Origin: JALXDT01 sp964634755 | Lineage (GTDB): Bacteria; Acidobacteriota; Aminicenantia; JAMOAD01 | Length of the DNA: 14,871 nt | Assembly: GCA_964634755.1 (NCBI GenBank) | Contig: CAZWJH010000063.1 | Span: forward strand, 1 to 14,871 | Direction: 5' to 3' | Shown: piece after piece, positions 1 to 8,686 of the stretch | Position numbering within the stretch: the first letter of the stretch is position 1 | Layout: every line of letters begins with the position of its first letter | Position numbers and translations under genes: made by a program | The notes under the pieces: generated by a model | Seen by the model: the letters and a program-made list of their open reading frames with translations, nothing else | Databases searched by the model: none | Told to the model about the DNA's origin: nothing

Positions 1-384
1 CCTTAATTCTGTTTCTTCGGTAGTTAAGCTTTTCCCTTTGACTATGGTCTTTTTTGATTTACCAACTATATTGGCTATTATCTCATTAGCTTCGTTAGCA
101 TTTTTTGCAAAGTGAAATACTCCATGATTTCTTTCCACTGCCTTTTTGGTTTTTTCTATTAGCTCCTCAAGATGATCTATTGCGTATTCCTTTATCTTTC
201 TTGCTTTTTCTTTATATTCCACAGACTCAGGAAATAGTTCGAGTGCTCTTTTAAGGTTTTTTCTGTATGCCTCCCTTGCTCTTTTTATGGCAATTCTTAA
301 GGTCTTATTTTCCGCTCCGTCTGCTATTATTTCACTCATGTATTCATTATGCAATTCTTTTATATCTTTTTCTTTATTTTCCAT
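1..384 (-). CDS. LutB/LldF-like iron-sulfur oxidoreductase subunit, N-terminal part (cut by window edge)
   Basis: Only the first 128 codons lie in the window; the frame is open to base 1, so the C-terminus is outside. The visible part is Lys/Glu-rich and helical. Around residues 93-128 it carries the signature of the LutB/YkgF/LldF family N-terminal LUD-type domain: HFAKNANEANEII, then VKGKSLTTEE, which matches the family pattern VKGKSMVTEE. Full-length members are about 450-480 aa and add a ferredoxin-like Fe-S region; that region is not visible here. Family proteins act with LutA in oxidising L-lactate or related 2-hydroxyacids. ATG at 384 is preceded by AGGAGG, which overlaps the stop codon of the LutA-like gene (395-397), leaving 10 nt between the genes. 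The two are almost certainly co-transcribed and probably translationally coupled. Family call is fairly firm; substrate is unknown. Confidence 0.82.
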   Translation of the reverse strand, partial: MENKEKDIKELHNEYMSEIIADGAENKTLRIAIKRAREAYRKNLKRALELFPESVEYKEKARKIKEYAIDHLEELIEKTKKAVERNHGVFHFAKNANEANEIIANIVGKSKKTIVKGKSLTTEETELR

Positions 385-394
385 TTTATCCTCC

Positions 395-1141
395 TTATTC
401 CCAAACCTTATCAAGCAATTGTGTAAAATACAGTGGTTTTATTGAGTTGATCTCTGCAATTTCGAGCCCCTGCCTTATCCCAAAATGTCCATTTGCACAG
501 GTTGAACCAGCGTATTCTGGTTTTCTCGGTACTAAAATGTCAAGTACATAATTTTCTTTTACATAATCTCCCAGCTCGGGTTGAGTAAAGTTTAACCATG
601 CTCCTGGACAGGAATTAAACTCCGCAGGATCAATCCCTTCAAGTTCAGCTGTGGGATAATCTTCTTCAATTACCTTTAGTTCGGGGATTAATTTTAATAC
701 TTCTCTAATGGCGCCATATCTTTTCATTTTTCTTCCTAAAGTACATCCATGCTGAACAAAGTAGGTGTGAGGAAATGGTTTAAAGTCTGGTTTGTTTTTT
801 GAAAAATAGTCCGCAAAAAATTCTGAAAGATGAATATAAGGGACAGAAAGTTTTAAATTATAGTTGTTTGGTAGGTCTCTTGCCCATTTTGCGACTCCGG
901 CAGCATAAGGAGATACGATGACATCGGGCTTTATTGCTTCCACTTTTTCTTTGAAGTTTTTGAAAATAGGTAGTACCTTATCGGATATTCCCAAATTAAT
1001 TGATGCCTCTCCGCACATGATTTCCCCATCAATATGGATAAGCTCAACTCCAGCTTTTTTTAGGGTATTTTCTATGCTTTCGAGGACATCGAGTTGATTG
1101 GTGTGTTTAAGGTTAACTACACCCGATAAAAGAACTTTCAT
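395..1141 (-). CDS. LutA-like cysteine-rich (CCG/DUF224 family) protein, degenerate motifs
   Basis: A 248-aa soluble protein. Length and layout match LutA/GlcF-type proteins made of two cysteine-rich CCG domains, which pass electrons or bind Fe-S clusters in lactate or glycolate oxidation. First half: GVELIHIDGE then IMCGEASINLG (Cys43), where LutA normally has TCCGQPAFNSG. Second half: HGCTLGRK (Cys133, family HxxCH region), FNSCPGAW (Cys178, family CCGFGG) and STCANGHFG (Cys215). Both CCG motifs have thus lost one Cys (MCG and CPG), and the N-terminal Cys of domain 1 is missing. The LutB-like partner follows 10 nt downstream. ATG at 1141 has a clean GGAGG site. A sigma70-like promoter lies upstream. 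Family membership is inferred from pattern and partner; the altered Cys set may mean a different cluster or substrate than classical LutA. Confidence 0.7.
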   Translation of the reverse strand: MKVLLSGVVNLKHTNQLDVLESIENTLKKAGVELIHIDGEIMCGEASINLGISDKVLPIFKNFKEKVEAIKPDVIVSPYAAGVAKWARDLPNNYNLKLSVPYIHLSEFFADYFSKNKPDFKPFPHTYFVQHGCTLGRKMKRYGAIREVLKLIPELKVIEEDYPTAELEGIDPAEFNSCPGAWLNFTQPELGDYVKENYVLDILVPRKPEYAGSTCANGHFGIRQGLEIAEINSIKPLYFTQLLDKVWE

Positions 1142-1192
1142 CTTTTCCTCCGATTTTTATATTAAATATTGTAACGCAGCATCATAAAATAA

Positions 1193-1221
1193 ATTCTACC
1201 AAATTTATTCTTTTTAATCAA
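1193..1221 (-). promoter_or_regulatory. Sigma70-like promoter for the lutA/lutB-like operon
   Basis: Reading the minus strand, TTGATT (1216-1221) and TAGAAT (1193-1198, 5/6 to TATAAT) are separated by exactly 17 bp. Predicted start is near 1186, giving a leader of about 45 nt that contains the GGAGG ribosome site of the LutA-like gene. Background is AT-rich, so chance matches are possible; spacing and position support it. Confidence 0.55.
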
Positions 1222-1303
1222 ACAAAAAAAATCAAATTTCAATTAATTTATGTTATAGAGGAAAAAATAGAAAAAGATAGAAAATATTGGTAGGTTAAAA
1301 TAC

Positions 1304-1330
1304 AGGAGACGCCCAATTTGGGCGTTTCCT
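1304..1330 (-). terminator. Intrinsic terminator after the tricorn protease gene
   Basis: A near-perfect inverted repeat: arms pair 1304-1315 with 1319-1330, including a GC-rich core ACGCCC/GGGCGT, one G-T wobble and a 3-nt loop. It starts 4 nt past the tricorn stop codon. On the minus strand it is followed by TGTATTTT, a modest U tract. It closes the long minus-strand block and separates it from the lutA-like operon promoter. Confidence 0.8.
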
Positions 1331-1334
1331 AACA

Positions 1335-4300
1335 TTATTTTTCACTCAATAAAACTTCCACTGCCTTTTCAAGCTGCTTATCCTCACCTCTTATTAAGCT
1401 TCCAGGATCATTGTTAACAGTATGGTCCGGGTAAAGCTGCTGGTTTTCAAGATATTTTCCTCTTAAATCTAAAACTCCCACTTGAGGTATCCCGAAAACG
1501 AGTGTTGGATCCTGTAATCTTTCCCACCATACAGCAGTTCCCGTTCCGGGTACTGGCATGCCTACTAATTTCCCTATTTTTAGTTCTTTATAAGCAAATG
1601 GAAACATAAAAGCATCTGAATAGTTGGATTCATTCATAATTACTATTGATTTTTTTGTCCATCTCCCCATAGGCTCTATTCCTATTTTTCTGCCTCTAGG
1701 ATAAAGGGTAAGATACTTTTTACCACTTAGAAAAGTCACAAGGTCATCATGAAGCCATCCTCCTCCATTAAATCTTGTATCAAGAATAATACCCTCTTTA
1801 TTGTAAAATTTCCCCATTATTTTTGAATAAATTTCTCTGAAACTTGTACTATTCATTGCTCTTATGTGTACATATCCTAATCTTCCGTGGGATAATCTGT
1901 CCGTTTCCTGCTCTCTTGTTTTAACCCATCTCTTATAGAGAAGCTGCTCCTGAGCTCTCCACGAGATAGGCTTTATTACCTCTTCCCACCTTGTTTTTGT
2001 TTCGGGATTATATAAGGAAAGCAGTATTTTTTTACCTGCTTTGTGATTTAGAATGGGGTAATAATTCATCCCTTTTCTAATAAAAATACCGTCAATTTTT
2101 TCAATTATTGTACCCGCTGTTATTTTTGATCCAGCCTTATCCATTGGTCCTTTTTCAATAACTTCGAGGACCTTTAATCCATCGTGTTTAATGTTTTGTT
2201 CTAAAAAGGCTCCGAGTGCTGCCGTGGAATCAGGATTTTGATATTTTGGATGGTATCTGCAACCTGTATGTGAAACATTTAACTCTCCTAACATTTCACT
2301 TAAAAGCTCTGAATAGTCCCAATTATTGTTTATCGATGGTAAGAATCTTTTGTAATTTTTTTTATAATAAGTCCAGTTTACTCCCTGCATTTTAGGGTCA
2401 TAGATTTTTTCTCTTACCTGTCTCCAGATATGTTCAAATATATACTCTTTTTCCTGAAGATATTTAAGGTTTAGTTCCGCTTTAAAACTAACAGGTTTCA
2501 TCCTTCCACTTCCTACATCAACTTTCATAATCCTTCCTGAAGCAAGTAGAAATACATTTTTACCTTTTTTATCAAATACAATTTGTCCTGCTGGGGAACT
2601 TAACTTTGTGATTAACTTAATTTTCTTTTCTCTGATTTTGTTTGACCATAGAGCATAGCCTTTTTGATATGTGCTGATGTAAACAAGTGTTTCTCCGTCA
2701 GGAGATAACACTGCATCAAGAATATTTGAAGATCTTAAAGTTAATCTTACTGTTCTGTCTTCAAGATTTTTCAAAACTATTTTCAAAGGTTTCTCTTTTA
2801 AACTTTTATCTTTTTTGCTTTTTTTTGATTTATCTTTTTTATCCTTTTTTGCTTTTTTTTCTCTTTCTTTTAAAAGTTCGTAGTCAGATTTTGAGAGAAG
2901 GAATCTGTCATAAGCTTGAGGATCAAAAAACATAGCATAAATGTCGTATTCGGAGCCCCAGCTTCCATGACTTCTCATTCCATTCCTATCTGTGGCCCAG
3001 ATCATCATTTTCCCCTTCATTCCCCATTTTGGCATTGCATCATTATAGCCTGAGTTTGTGAGATTGATAACAGATTGACTTCCGTCAGCTTTTACAAGAC
3101 CGACTTCACTTACCCATGTGCCTCTATCCAGAAATTGTACTAAAAGCCAGTTGCTATCAGGTGACCAATCATACCATTGATCCCCGTCACTATACGAGTA
3201 ATTTTTATTTCCCGGAAGAACCGTAATTATCTTTTTGGTTTTCAAATCCATAACTTTCAATGTTTCTCTATTCTCTAAAAATGCTATTTTTTTACCATCG
3301 GGACTGTATTTTGGTTGAAAGGTTTCTGCTTTTGTTTTGACCAATGGCTTTATATCTATCAAAGTTGAAGTATAAAAATAGGGCTCATCCTTTCTCACTA
3401 TCTTTGCTTCATAAATATTCCAGCTATTGTTTCTTTCACCTGCAAAAATAAGTTTCCTTCCATCAGGGCTAAAAGAGACAGATCTTTCTTGCTCAGCAGT
3501 ATTTGTGATTCTCTTTGTATCAGAAAAGTCAACTGAACTTACAAAAATATCTCCTCTTATTATAAAAGCTACTTCTTTTCCATTTGGAGAAAGAGAAAAC
3601 TCTGTTACTCCTGACGCTCTATTCAATACTTTTTCATTGTTAAAAGCATAATCAACATCAAGCTCTATATTTACTTTTTGTGGTTTTTTGTTCCCTTTTT
3701 TCAAAATATAGATATTACCGTTAAAACCAAAACATAGATCTCCATTTTTTGAGATAGATAAAAATCTTACAGGGTCCTTTGAAAAAAATGTAATCTGTTT
3801 TTCGTCTTCAGGATCGGTTAAACTTTTTTTCCATACATTAAAGCTTCCGCTTTTTTCTGTCAAATAGTAAAAATATTTTTCATCTGGAGTCCACACAGGA
3901 TCTCTATCCTCCCCTTTAAACTCTGTAATTTTTTTAAACTTGCCTGTTTTTGAGGAATAAATCCATATATCTCTTGTGACTGAAGATGTATGATGTTTTC
4001 TCCATTTATCTTCGAATCCTTTTTTATCATAATAAATAATCTTATCTCCTGTTTTGTTGAATTTTGCTTCTATTGCAGCTGTTGTAAGATACATTGAGGG
4101 GATCCCACCATTGACTGAGACTTCATAAACTTCAGGGAAGACTCTAACAGGAAATATTGAGCTTTTAACTGACTTTATCCTTCTTGAATAAAATAGAATC
4201 TTTTTCCCATCAGGGGTAAAATTCGTAGGGATATCATGAGAGCTGTGGTAAGTTAATCTTCTTGGTTTCCCTCCCTCAGAGGGAATTAAAAACACATCAA

Positions 4301-4577
4301 AGTTTCCATATCTGTCAGAAGCAAAAGCTATGTACTTTCCATTAGGTGACCAGATCGGATGAAAATCATAAGCCTTGTGCCTTGTTAATTGGATTGCTTT
4401 TCCTCCAGAAGTGGGCACTATGAATAGGTCCCCCTGATAGCTAAAAACGATTTTTTTACCATCAGGTGAAATTGAAGGGTATCTCTTCCATGTGTTATCA
4501 TTTTTTTGAGCAAAATTAAATGAGGCTAATAAAAAAATAAAAAGAATTAATACGCTAATTTTCCTTTTTAAACTCAT
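1335..4577 (-). CDS. Exported tricorn-type protease (PD40 beta-propellers, PDZ, S41 core)
   Basis: A 1080-aa protein of tricorn-protease length. Residues 1-23 look like a signal peptide (KRK, hydrophobic run, ending NFAQ), so the enzyme should act outside the cytoplasm, unlike archaeal tricorn. Residues about 30-700 hold repeated PD40/WD40-like blades (motifs such as SPDGKKIVF, SPNGKYIAF, SPDGRKLIF), the likely substrate-gating propellers. A Lys-rich insert occupies 572-597. Residues about 705-780 are the C1 helical region with Ser769-His770 (tricorn Ser745-His746); about 785-860 PDZ; about 895-1080 the S41 domain with nucleophile Ser987-Asp988 (Ser965-Asp966) and Glu1044 (Glu1023). All catalytic residues are therefore present and it should be active on oligopeptides. 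ATG at 4577 has AAAAGGAGG upstream; 43 nt separate it from the 760-aa gene. Family call is firm; substrate is unknown. Confidence 0.93.
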   Translation of the reverse strand: MSLKRKISVLILFIFLLASFNFAQKNDNTWKRYPSISPDGKKIVFSYQGDLFIVPTSGGKAIQLTRHKAYDFHPIWSPNGKYIAFASDRYGNFDVFLIPSEGGKPRRLTYHSSHDIPTNFTPDGKKILFYSRRIKSVKSSIFPVRVFPEVYEVSVNGGIPSMYLTTAAIEAKFNKTGDKIIYYDKKGFEDKWRKHHTSSVTRDIWIYSSKTGKFKKITEFKGEDRDPVWTPDEKYFYYLTEKSGSFNVWKKSLTDPEDEKQITFFSKDPVRFLSISKNGDLCFGFNGNIYILKKGNKKPQKVNIELDVDYAFNNEKVLNRASGVTEFSLSPNGKEVAFIIRGDIFVSSVDFSDTKRITNTAEQERSVSFSPDGRKLIFAGERNNSWNIYEAKIVRKDEPYFYTSTLIDIKPLVKTKAETFQPKYSPDGKKIAFLENRETLKVMDLKTKKIITVLPGNKNYSYSDGDQWYDWSPDSNWLLVQFLDRGTWVSEVGLVKADGSQSVINLTNSGYNDAMPKWGMKGKMMIWATDRNGMRSHGSWGSEYDIYAMFFDPQAYDRFLLSKSDYELLKEREKKAKKDKKDKSKKSKKDKSLKEKPLKIVLKNLEDRTVRLTLRSSNILDAVLSPDGETLVYISTYQKGYALWSNKIREKKIKLITKLSSPAGQIVFDKKGKNVFLLASGRIMKVDVGSGRMKPVSFKAELNLKYLQEKEYIFEHIWRQVREKIYDPKMQGVNWTYYKKNYKRFLPSINNNWDYSELLSEMLGELNVSHTGCRYHPKYQNPDSTAALGAFLEQNIKHDGLKVLEVIEKGPMDKAGSKITAGTIIEKIDGIFIRKGMNYYPILNHKAGKKILLSLYNPETKTRWEEVIKPISWRAQEQLLYKRWVKTREQETDRLSHGRLGYVHIRAMNSTSFREIYSKIMGKFYNKEGIILDTRFNGGGWLHDDLVTFLSGKKYLTLYPRGRKIGIEPMGRWTKKSIVIMNESNYSDAFMFPFAYKELKIGKLVGMPVPGTGTAVWWERLQDPTLVFGIPQVGVLDLRGKYLENQQLYPDHTVNNDPGSLIRGEDKQLEKAVEVLLSEK

Positions 4578-4620
4578 TTTTCCTCCTTTTCAGAGTATAG
4601 TTAATATATTACGAAATTAT

Positions 4621-6903
4621 TTAATTATTGTTCTTATCAAAGAGTGTTTTTTGAACTTTTTGTTTTTTTAGGTATAGGTAAATATAGTTAGTTTTTTTAG
4701 GCTCATAAATAATAATTCTCTCCTCTTCTTTTCTTTTACCTTTAAATAGGCGGGCTCCCACAAGTTTTTTTATCCCAAGTTCATAGATCTCGAGTGCTAA
4801 ATAAATTATCTTTTTTTCTTCACTCTCTTTAAAGTTAATTTTTAGCTTTTCCTCTTTTTCTTCCAGAAGGGGAGGTGTCTTAAATTCATAATGTTCACTA
4901 TAAATAAAGTATTTTCTGTCAAGTTCCAGAGTTAATTTGGTTTTTTTCCCTAAATTCACCTCAACTCCTTCCGATTCTTTTAGACAAAGAGGGAAAAAGA
5001 GTATTTTGAAATTCTCTTTGTTATTGTTTTTAAATTCCACTGTTATTTGTCTGTTTTTTCTTTTAAAAGAGAAATCAAATAAATGCTTTCCAACTCTTAT
5101 GTTTTTAAAATTTATTAGTTTGACAAAAAATGGAATAATAGGTGCAAAGACTACAAAGTTTTCTGTTCTAATAGGGTTTAAAATTGTAAAGTATAAAGAT
5201 TCCGGGTTTTCCAACTCTTTGTTCCATCTTTCAGTTCCTTTGAAGTTAAACTCTTTGAAAAAGGAAATTCTTTTTTTTATGAAAGGAGGAATAAATGAAT
5301 CTTTATAAACTTCATCTTTTATAGTTCTTAAATGGAGAGCTACTTTATTTAATTTTACAAATTCTTTTACCCTGTAATCATATATGATTTCTCCTGAAGG
5401 ATAGATGATATAAGGAATTCTTTTGTATTTAAAAAGTTCGGAAACAATTTCCTCTACTCTTTTTTCATAGCCTAATATTACAAGGTTTACCAATGATTTT
5501 AAAAAATCATCTTTGTAAAGCCTTTTCCCTATATTCAAATATATTGTTTTATCTTCCGAATTTTTAAAAAAATTATTCGCCAACTCCCTTGCCATTCCTT
5601 CAAGGTTTATTCGTTTTTCCCCCTTTCCTTGAATAACTTTTAAGGATTTTTTATCTTTTTTTACTATTGATTCTTCAAAATATCTTTTTTTAAATGAACC
5701 TAACAATTTGCTAAGATCACTTTTTTTTACGCCATCTTCTTTTAAAATGGAAGAAAATTGAATTATAAGGTTCTCTCCAGCCTCCATTGAAAAAGTCAAA
5801 CTTACTTTTAAGGCTGGAGTGACTCCATTTATCTTTTCAATATGACAAAAAATTGGTTCTTTGCTAAATCTATTTAAAAAAAAGCCTTTTCTATCGGATG
5901 TGTGAGTGATAAAAGATTTATGGGAGGGAGAAAAATAATTTATCTTTGAGAAATAATATTCAGGCCACGGCTCTTTTAATTTAAAGTGAATTTTATAGCT
6001 AAGAGTTATTTCTGTCTTTTTATCAAAATTTGCGTAAAAGTAAATTGTAGGCTTTGATGGAGAAGGAAAAAAAGCTGCATTTATTGGCTCATCTTGAAAT
6101 AAGATTCTTATAATTTTCCCCGCACTTGTTATCTTTATTCCCTCTTCTGAATGAATGCTTAGTTCTGATACAATTTCCAATGGGGGCATTATGATTGTTC
6201 CCCTGTTTTGGTGAAATTTTAAAGCTATCTTTTCATTTTTGCAAACACCTCTTTCGCTTTTACCAATTTTTGATAAATTTAAGTTTTTGATAATTGAAAG
6301 CTCTTTTTTTTCACTAAGGAAAAATGGGATATTATCGAATTTTGAAAGATGATATTTCCAATAATTGAAATCTTCTTTTTTTAAATAATTTTCAATATTT
6401 TCAAGATTGCTTAAGAATAGCTGAAAATATGCTTTCCATAAATTATTCTCTTCAGAATTATTGTAAGGGAATCCTATTGAAAGCAAAGTCCCTTTATTTA
6501 TTTTAATGAAAAAAATAGAGGGCACACTTCCTTTATCAGTAGGGGAAGTTGCTATCAGCGTGAATTTTGTAAAATCATTTTCTTTAATTGTATATATTTC
6601 TGTTTTTTCTGCTCCCTCCTTTAAAAAAAAAGGGTAAACATTTTGATTGTTAAAAAGAATTTCTTTAAGGGAGAGAGGAACAAGAATTCCGTTTCCCACT
6701 TCAGCTTTTTCTATTTTTGTATAGGAAAATTCTTTCAGGTAATTAAGATTTTTTAAGGCATCAAACCAGAGAACTCCCACATTCCCATTTTCTTTAATCT
6801 TATCAATAAAGGAGAAAAACCGGTCTTTATCAAGATAATTCTTAATGTGTATTAGTTTTTTCTCCTTTATATCCTCCTTTGAATGAAAAACTACTTTTGC
6901 CAC
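4621..6903 (-). CDS. Large soluble protein of unknown function (760 aa)
   Basis: I do not recognise this protein. It has no signal peptide or membrane segment and is rich in Lys, Phe and Glu. Residues 1-170 look like an alternating alpha/beta domain ending in GTLLSIGFPY (138-147), a pattern seen at the end of glutamine-amidotransferase-like accessory domains. Residues 220-400 appear beta-rich; 430-560 helical; 575-680 beta-rich again, with ENFVVFAPIIPFFVKLINF followed by IRVGKHLFDFSF, loosely like the end of six-hairpin glycosidases. No catalytic acids can be assigned, so a glycosidase call would be speculation. Its start is odd: the frame can begin only at GTG 6903 (a stop lies two codons upstream), with no Shine-Dalgarno site, although GGAGG and AAAGGAG occur inside codons 8-15. 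It sits 8 nt after the small membrane protein and 43 nt before the tricorn gene. Confidence 0.75.
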   Translation of the reverse strand: MAKVVFHSKEDIKEKKLIHIKNYLDKDRFFSFIDKIKENGNVGVLWFDALKNLNYLKEFSYTKIEKAEVGNGILVPLSLKEILFNNQNVYPFFLKEGAEKTEIYTIKENDFTKFTLIATSPTDKGSVPSIFFIKINKGTLLSIGFPYNNSEENNLWKAYFQLFLSNLENIENYLKKEDFNYWKYHLSKFDNIPFFLSEKKELSIIKNLNLSKIGKSERGVCKNEKIALKFHQNRGTIIMPPLEIVSELSIHSEEGIKITSAGKIIRILFQDEPINAAFFPSPSKPTIYFYANFDKKTEITLSYKIHFKLKEPWPEYYFSKINYFSPSHKSFITHTSDRKGFFLNRFSKEPIFCHIEKINGVTPALKVSLTFSMEAGENLIIQFSSILKEDGVKKSDLSKLLGSFKKRYFEESIVKKDKKSLKVIQGKGEKRINLEGMARELANNFFKNSEDKTIYLNIGKRLYKDDFLKSLVNLVILGYEKRVEEIVSELFKYKRIPYIIYPSGEIIYDYRVKEFVKLNKVALHLRTIKDEVYKDSFIPPFIKKRISFFKEFNFKGTERWNKELENPESLYFTILNPIRTENFVVFAPIIPFFVKLINFKNIRVGKHLFDFSFKRKNRQITVEFKNNNKENFKILFFPLCLKESEGVEVNLGKKTKLTLELDRKYFIYSEHYEFKTPPLLEEKEEKLKINFKESEEKKIIYLALEIYELGIKKLVGARLFKGKRKEEERIIIYEPKKTNYIYLYLKKQKVQKTLFDKNNN

Positions 6904-6911
6904 TTTTTAAT

Positions 6912-7277
6912 TTAATAAAGATTAATTGTAAATACGATATGATATTTTTTAGGTTCTTTTTTAAATAACCAATCTATTGTTTTTATAAAAGAAACTTCAA
7001 TTTCTACTACTTTATTATCTTTAATATCATAGGCGACCTGAAAATTGTTTTCATCTTTAAACTTTTTTTTAGTAAGCCATTCATTTGTAAATTGGGTCAT
7101 TCTTCCATCCCAATCTTTTATGGGAGAAAGAAGCATTATTCTTTCCCTATAAAACTTCTTTGTCTCCTTAAGTAAAATGGAATTTGATATAAACTGATAT
7201 CCCACGTATCCCGCATAAGCGATTAGAATAAATATGATCAATAATTTGATACCGCTGTGTGCTCCTTTTTTATTCAT
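6912..7277 (-). CDS. Small single-pass membrane protein, DUF4845-like
   Basis: A 121-aa protein. The N-terminus NKKGAHSGIK is followed by one hydrophobic segment at residues 11-30, then a soluble mixed alpha/beta part (31-121) containing NKVVEIEVSF and KYHIVFTINL as likely beta strands. The layout (basic plus Gly start, one helix, about 90 aa outside) resembles DUF4845-type and pilin-like small proteins found near signalling genes; the resemblance is by eye only. The soluble part should lie on the outer face. AAAGGAGG precedes ATG 7277. It lies 11 nt downstream of the kinase gene and 8 nt upstream of the 760-aa gene, so it belongs to the same operon. Function is unknown. Confidence 0.75.
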   Translation of the reverse strand: MNKKGAHSGIKLLIIFILIAYAGYVGYQFISNSILLKETKKFYRERIMLLSPIKDWDGRMTQFTNEWLTKKKFKDENNFQVAYDIKDNKVVEIEVSFIKTIDWLFKKEPKKYHIVFTINLY

Positions 7278-7288
7278 CTTTTCCTCCT

Positions 7289-8686
7289 TTATATTTTTTC
7301 CAAAATAAGCTTTAACTTTGCTTTTATTTCAGGGTCTTTTTCTGAGTTTATCAGAAATTTAATGTGTTTTTTATCCTCAGGTTCGGAAATATTTACAAAA
7401 TTTTTCAATAAAGTTTCTTTAATCTTTCTCGAGTCAGAATTCAAACATTCGAGAGTTTTTCTTTTCCCTATATTTATTCCATTTTTGTTCAACAGTGCTA
7501 AAATCTTATAAATTTTTTCGCAAGGTAAATTTAAGAGTTTATTTATCTCTTCAAGACCTTTTTTTCTAAGCTTCTCATTCTTGTAGTTTATTATCCCATT
7601 TGCGGCAAATTCTCTGTAAAAGGGGTCTTTCAAATTATCTGTCAGAATTTCTAAAGATTCTTCATTTTCTATACCCGCAAGACTTAATAGAAGAGCCTCT
7701 TTTAATGGGCCCGAAGCACTCTTTATCTTTTCTTTGATTAACGATAAGTGTTTGATTTCTACCTTTTCTTTTAATTTTTCCTTTAATGTTAATTTTTCCG
7801 TTAGAGAGGAATTTGATTCGATTTTTTTTAATGTGGTGATAAATTCATCCTCTTTTGATATTTCTACTATGGTTGGAGTATCTTCATTTAATTGAATTCT
7901 ACCTTTTTCTCCTTTATCTCCTTCAAGAAATTCAATAATTCTTTCTTTAAATAATTTGATTGAAGGAAATCTTTTCATTTTATCAAGACTTAATGCTTTC
8001 ATTATTGCAAAACTCAAAGTTTCTGTAATCTCTTTATTAATGATATGGGGTGGGGGAAAGTTTCCCGAGGGAAGTACTCCTGTTGTAATTTCGTAAAGAA
8101 TTGCACCCATTGAGTATATATCAGCTCTGTGATCCACTCTTTTCGAATCTCTACTTTGCTCAGGAGACATGTATGCAACAGTTCCAATTGCTGTGTTTGT
8201 CGTAGTTATCCTTGTTGAATTTGTCCATAAAAAGGTTGCTATTCCAAAATCTGTAAGTTTTGGAGTTAAAGTTTTATCGAGTAAGATATTTGAAGGTTTA
8301 AGATCTCTGTGAACAATTCCCTTTGAATGAATAAATTCAAGAGCAGAAAATATAGGAATGAGAAGTTTTAAAATTTTTTTTAAAGAAAGTTTTGTGTTTT
8401 TTATATATGTATCAAGACTTCCATTTTCCATATATTCGAGCACCATATAATAGCGACCATCACTTACTCCATCCTCGAATATTTGTACTATGTTTGGATG
8501 ATTAAGTTTTGCAACAAGTTCGGCTTCCCTTTTAAATCTCTTTATCATCTCTATATTTTCCGATAATTCCTTGTGGATTATCTTTATGGCAACCTTTCTT
8601 GAAAGAGAATTCTGAACAGCAAGTAAAACATCAGCCATCCCTCCACTCGCTATCTTTCTAAAAATCCTATAATTATCTATGTGCAT
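7289..8686 (-). CDS. Hanks-type Ser/Thr protein kinase with C-terminal helical repeats
   Basis: A PknB-type kinase domain spans residues about 5-256, counted from ATG 8686. It has a glycine loop IASGGMADV (12-20), VAIK with Lys35, helix-C Glu54, HRDLKPSN (126-133, catalytic Asp128), DFG (146-148), an activation loop rich in Thr (TRITTTNTAIGT) and SPE (174-176). All catalytic residues are present, so it should be active. A linker with EDTPTIVEI follows. Residues about 280-465 are helix-rich repeats of HEAT type (LKEALLLSLAGIENEESLEIL and similar), probably a protein-docking surface. No membrane segment or PASTA domain is seen, so it is cytosolic. A TTG at 8695 could add three residues; ATG is preferred because the GGA before it is better placed. 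The 5' end overlaps the FHA-GGDEF gene (stop 8673-8675), suggesting coupled translation and a shared pathway. Confidence 0.92.
   Translation of the reverse strand: MHIDNYRIFRKIASGGMADVLLAVQNSLSRKVAIKIIHKELSENIEMIKRFKREAELVAKLNHPNIVQIFEDGVSDGRYYMVLEYMENGSLDTYIKNTKLSLKKILKLLIPIFSALEFIHSKGIVHRDLKPSNILLDKTLTPKLTDFGIATFLWTNSTRITTTNTAIGTVAYMSPEQSRDSKRVDHRADIYSMGAILYEITTGVLPSGNFPPPHIINKEITETLSFAIMKALSLDKMKRFPSIKLFKERIIEFLEGDKGEKGRIQLNEDTPTIVEISKEDEFITTLKKIESNSSLTEKLTLKEKLKEKVEIKHLSLIKEKIKSASGPLKEALLLSLAGIENEESLEILTDNLKDPFYREFAANGIINYKNEKLRKKGLEEINKLLNLPCEKIYKILALLNKNGINIGKRKTLECLNSDSRKIKETLLKNFVNISEPEDKKHIKFLINSEKDPEIKAKLKLILEKI

Noticed and set aside
4578..4620. TATACT at 4594-4599 (minus strand) as a promoter for the tricorn gene
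   Set aside because: No -35 box at 16-18 bp; in such AT-rich DNA a lone -10-like hexamer is expected by chance.
4937..5308. A 123-codon open frame on the plus strand inside the 760-aa gene
   Set aside because: Phe/Leu/Ser-rich antisense shadow of a Lys/Glu/Phe-rich gene; no ribosome site and no protein-like motif.
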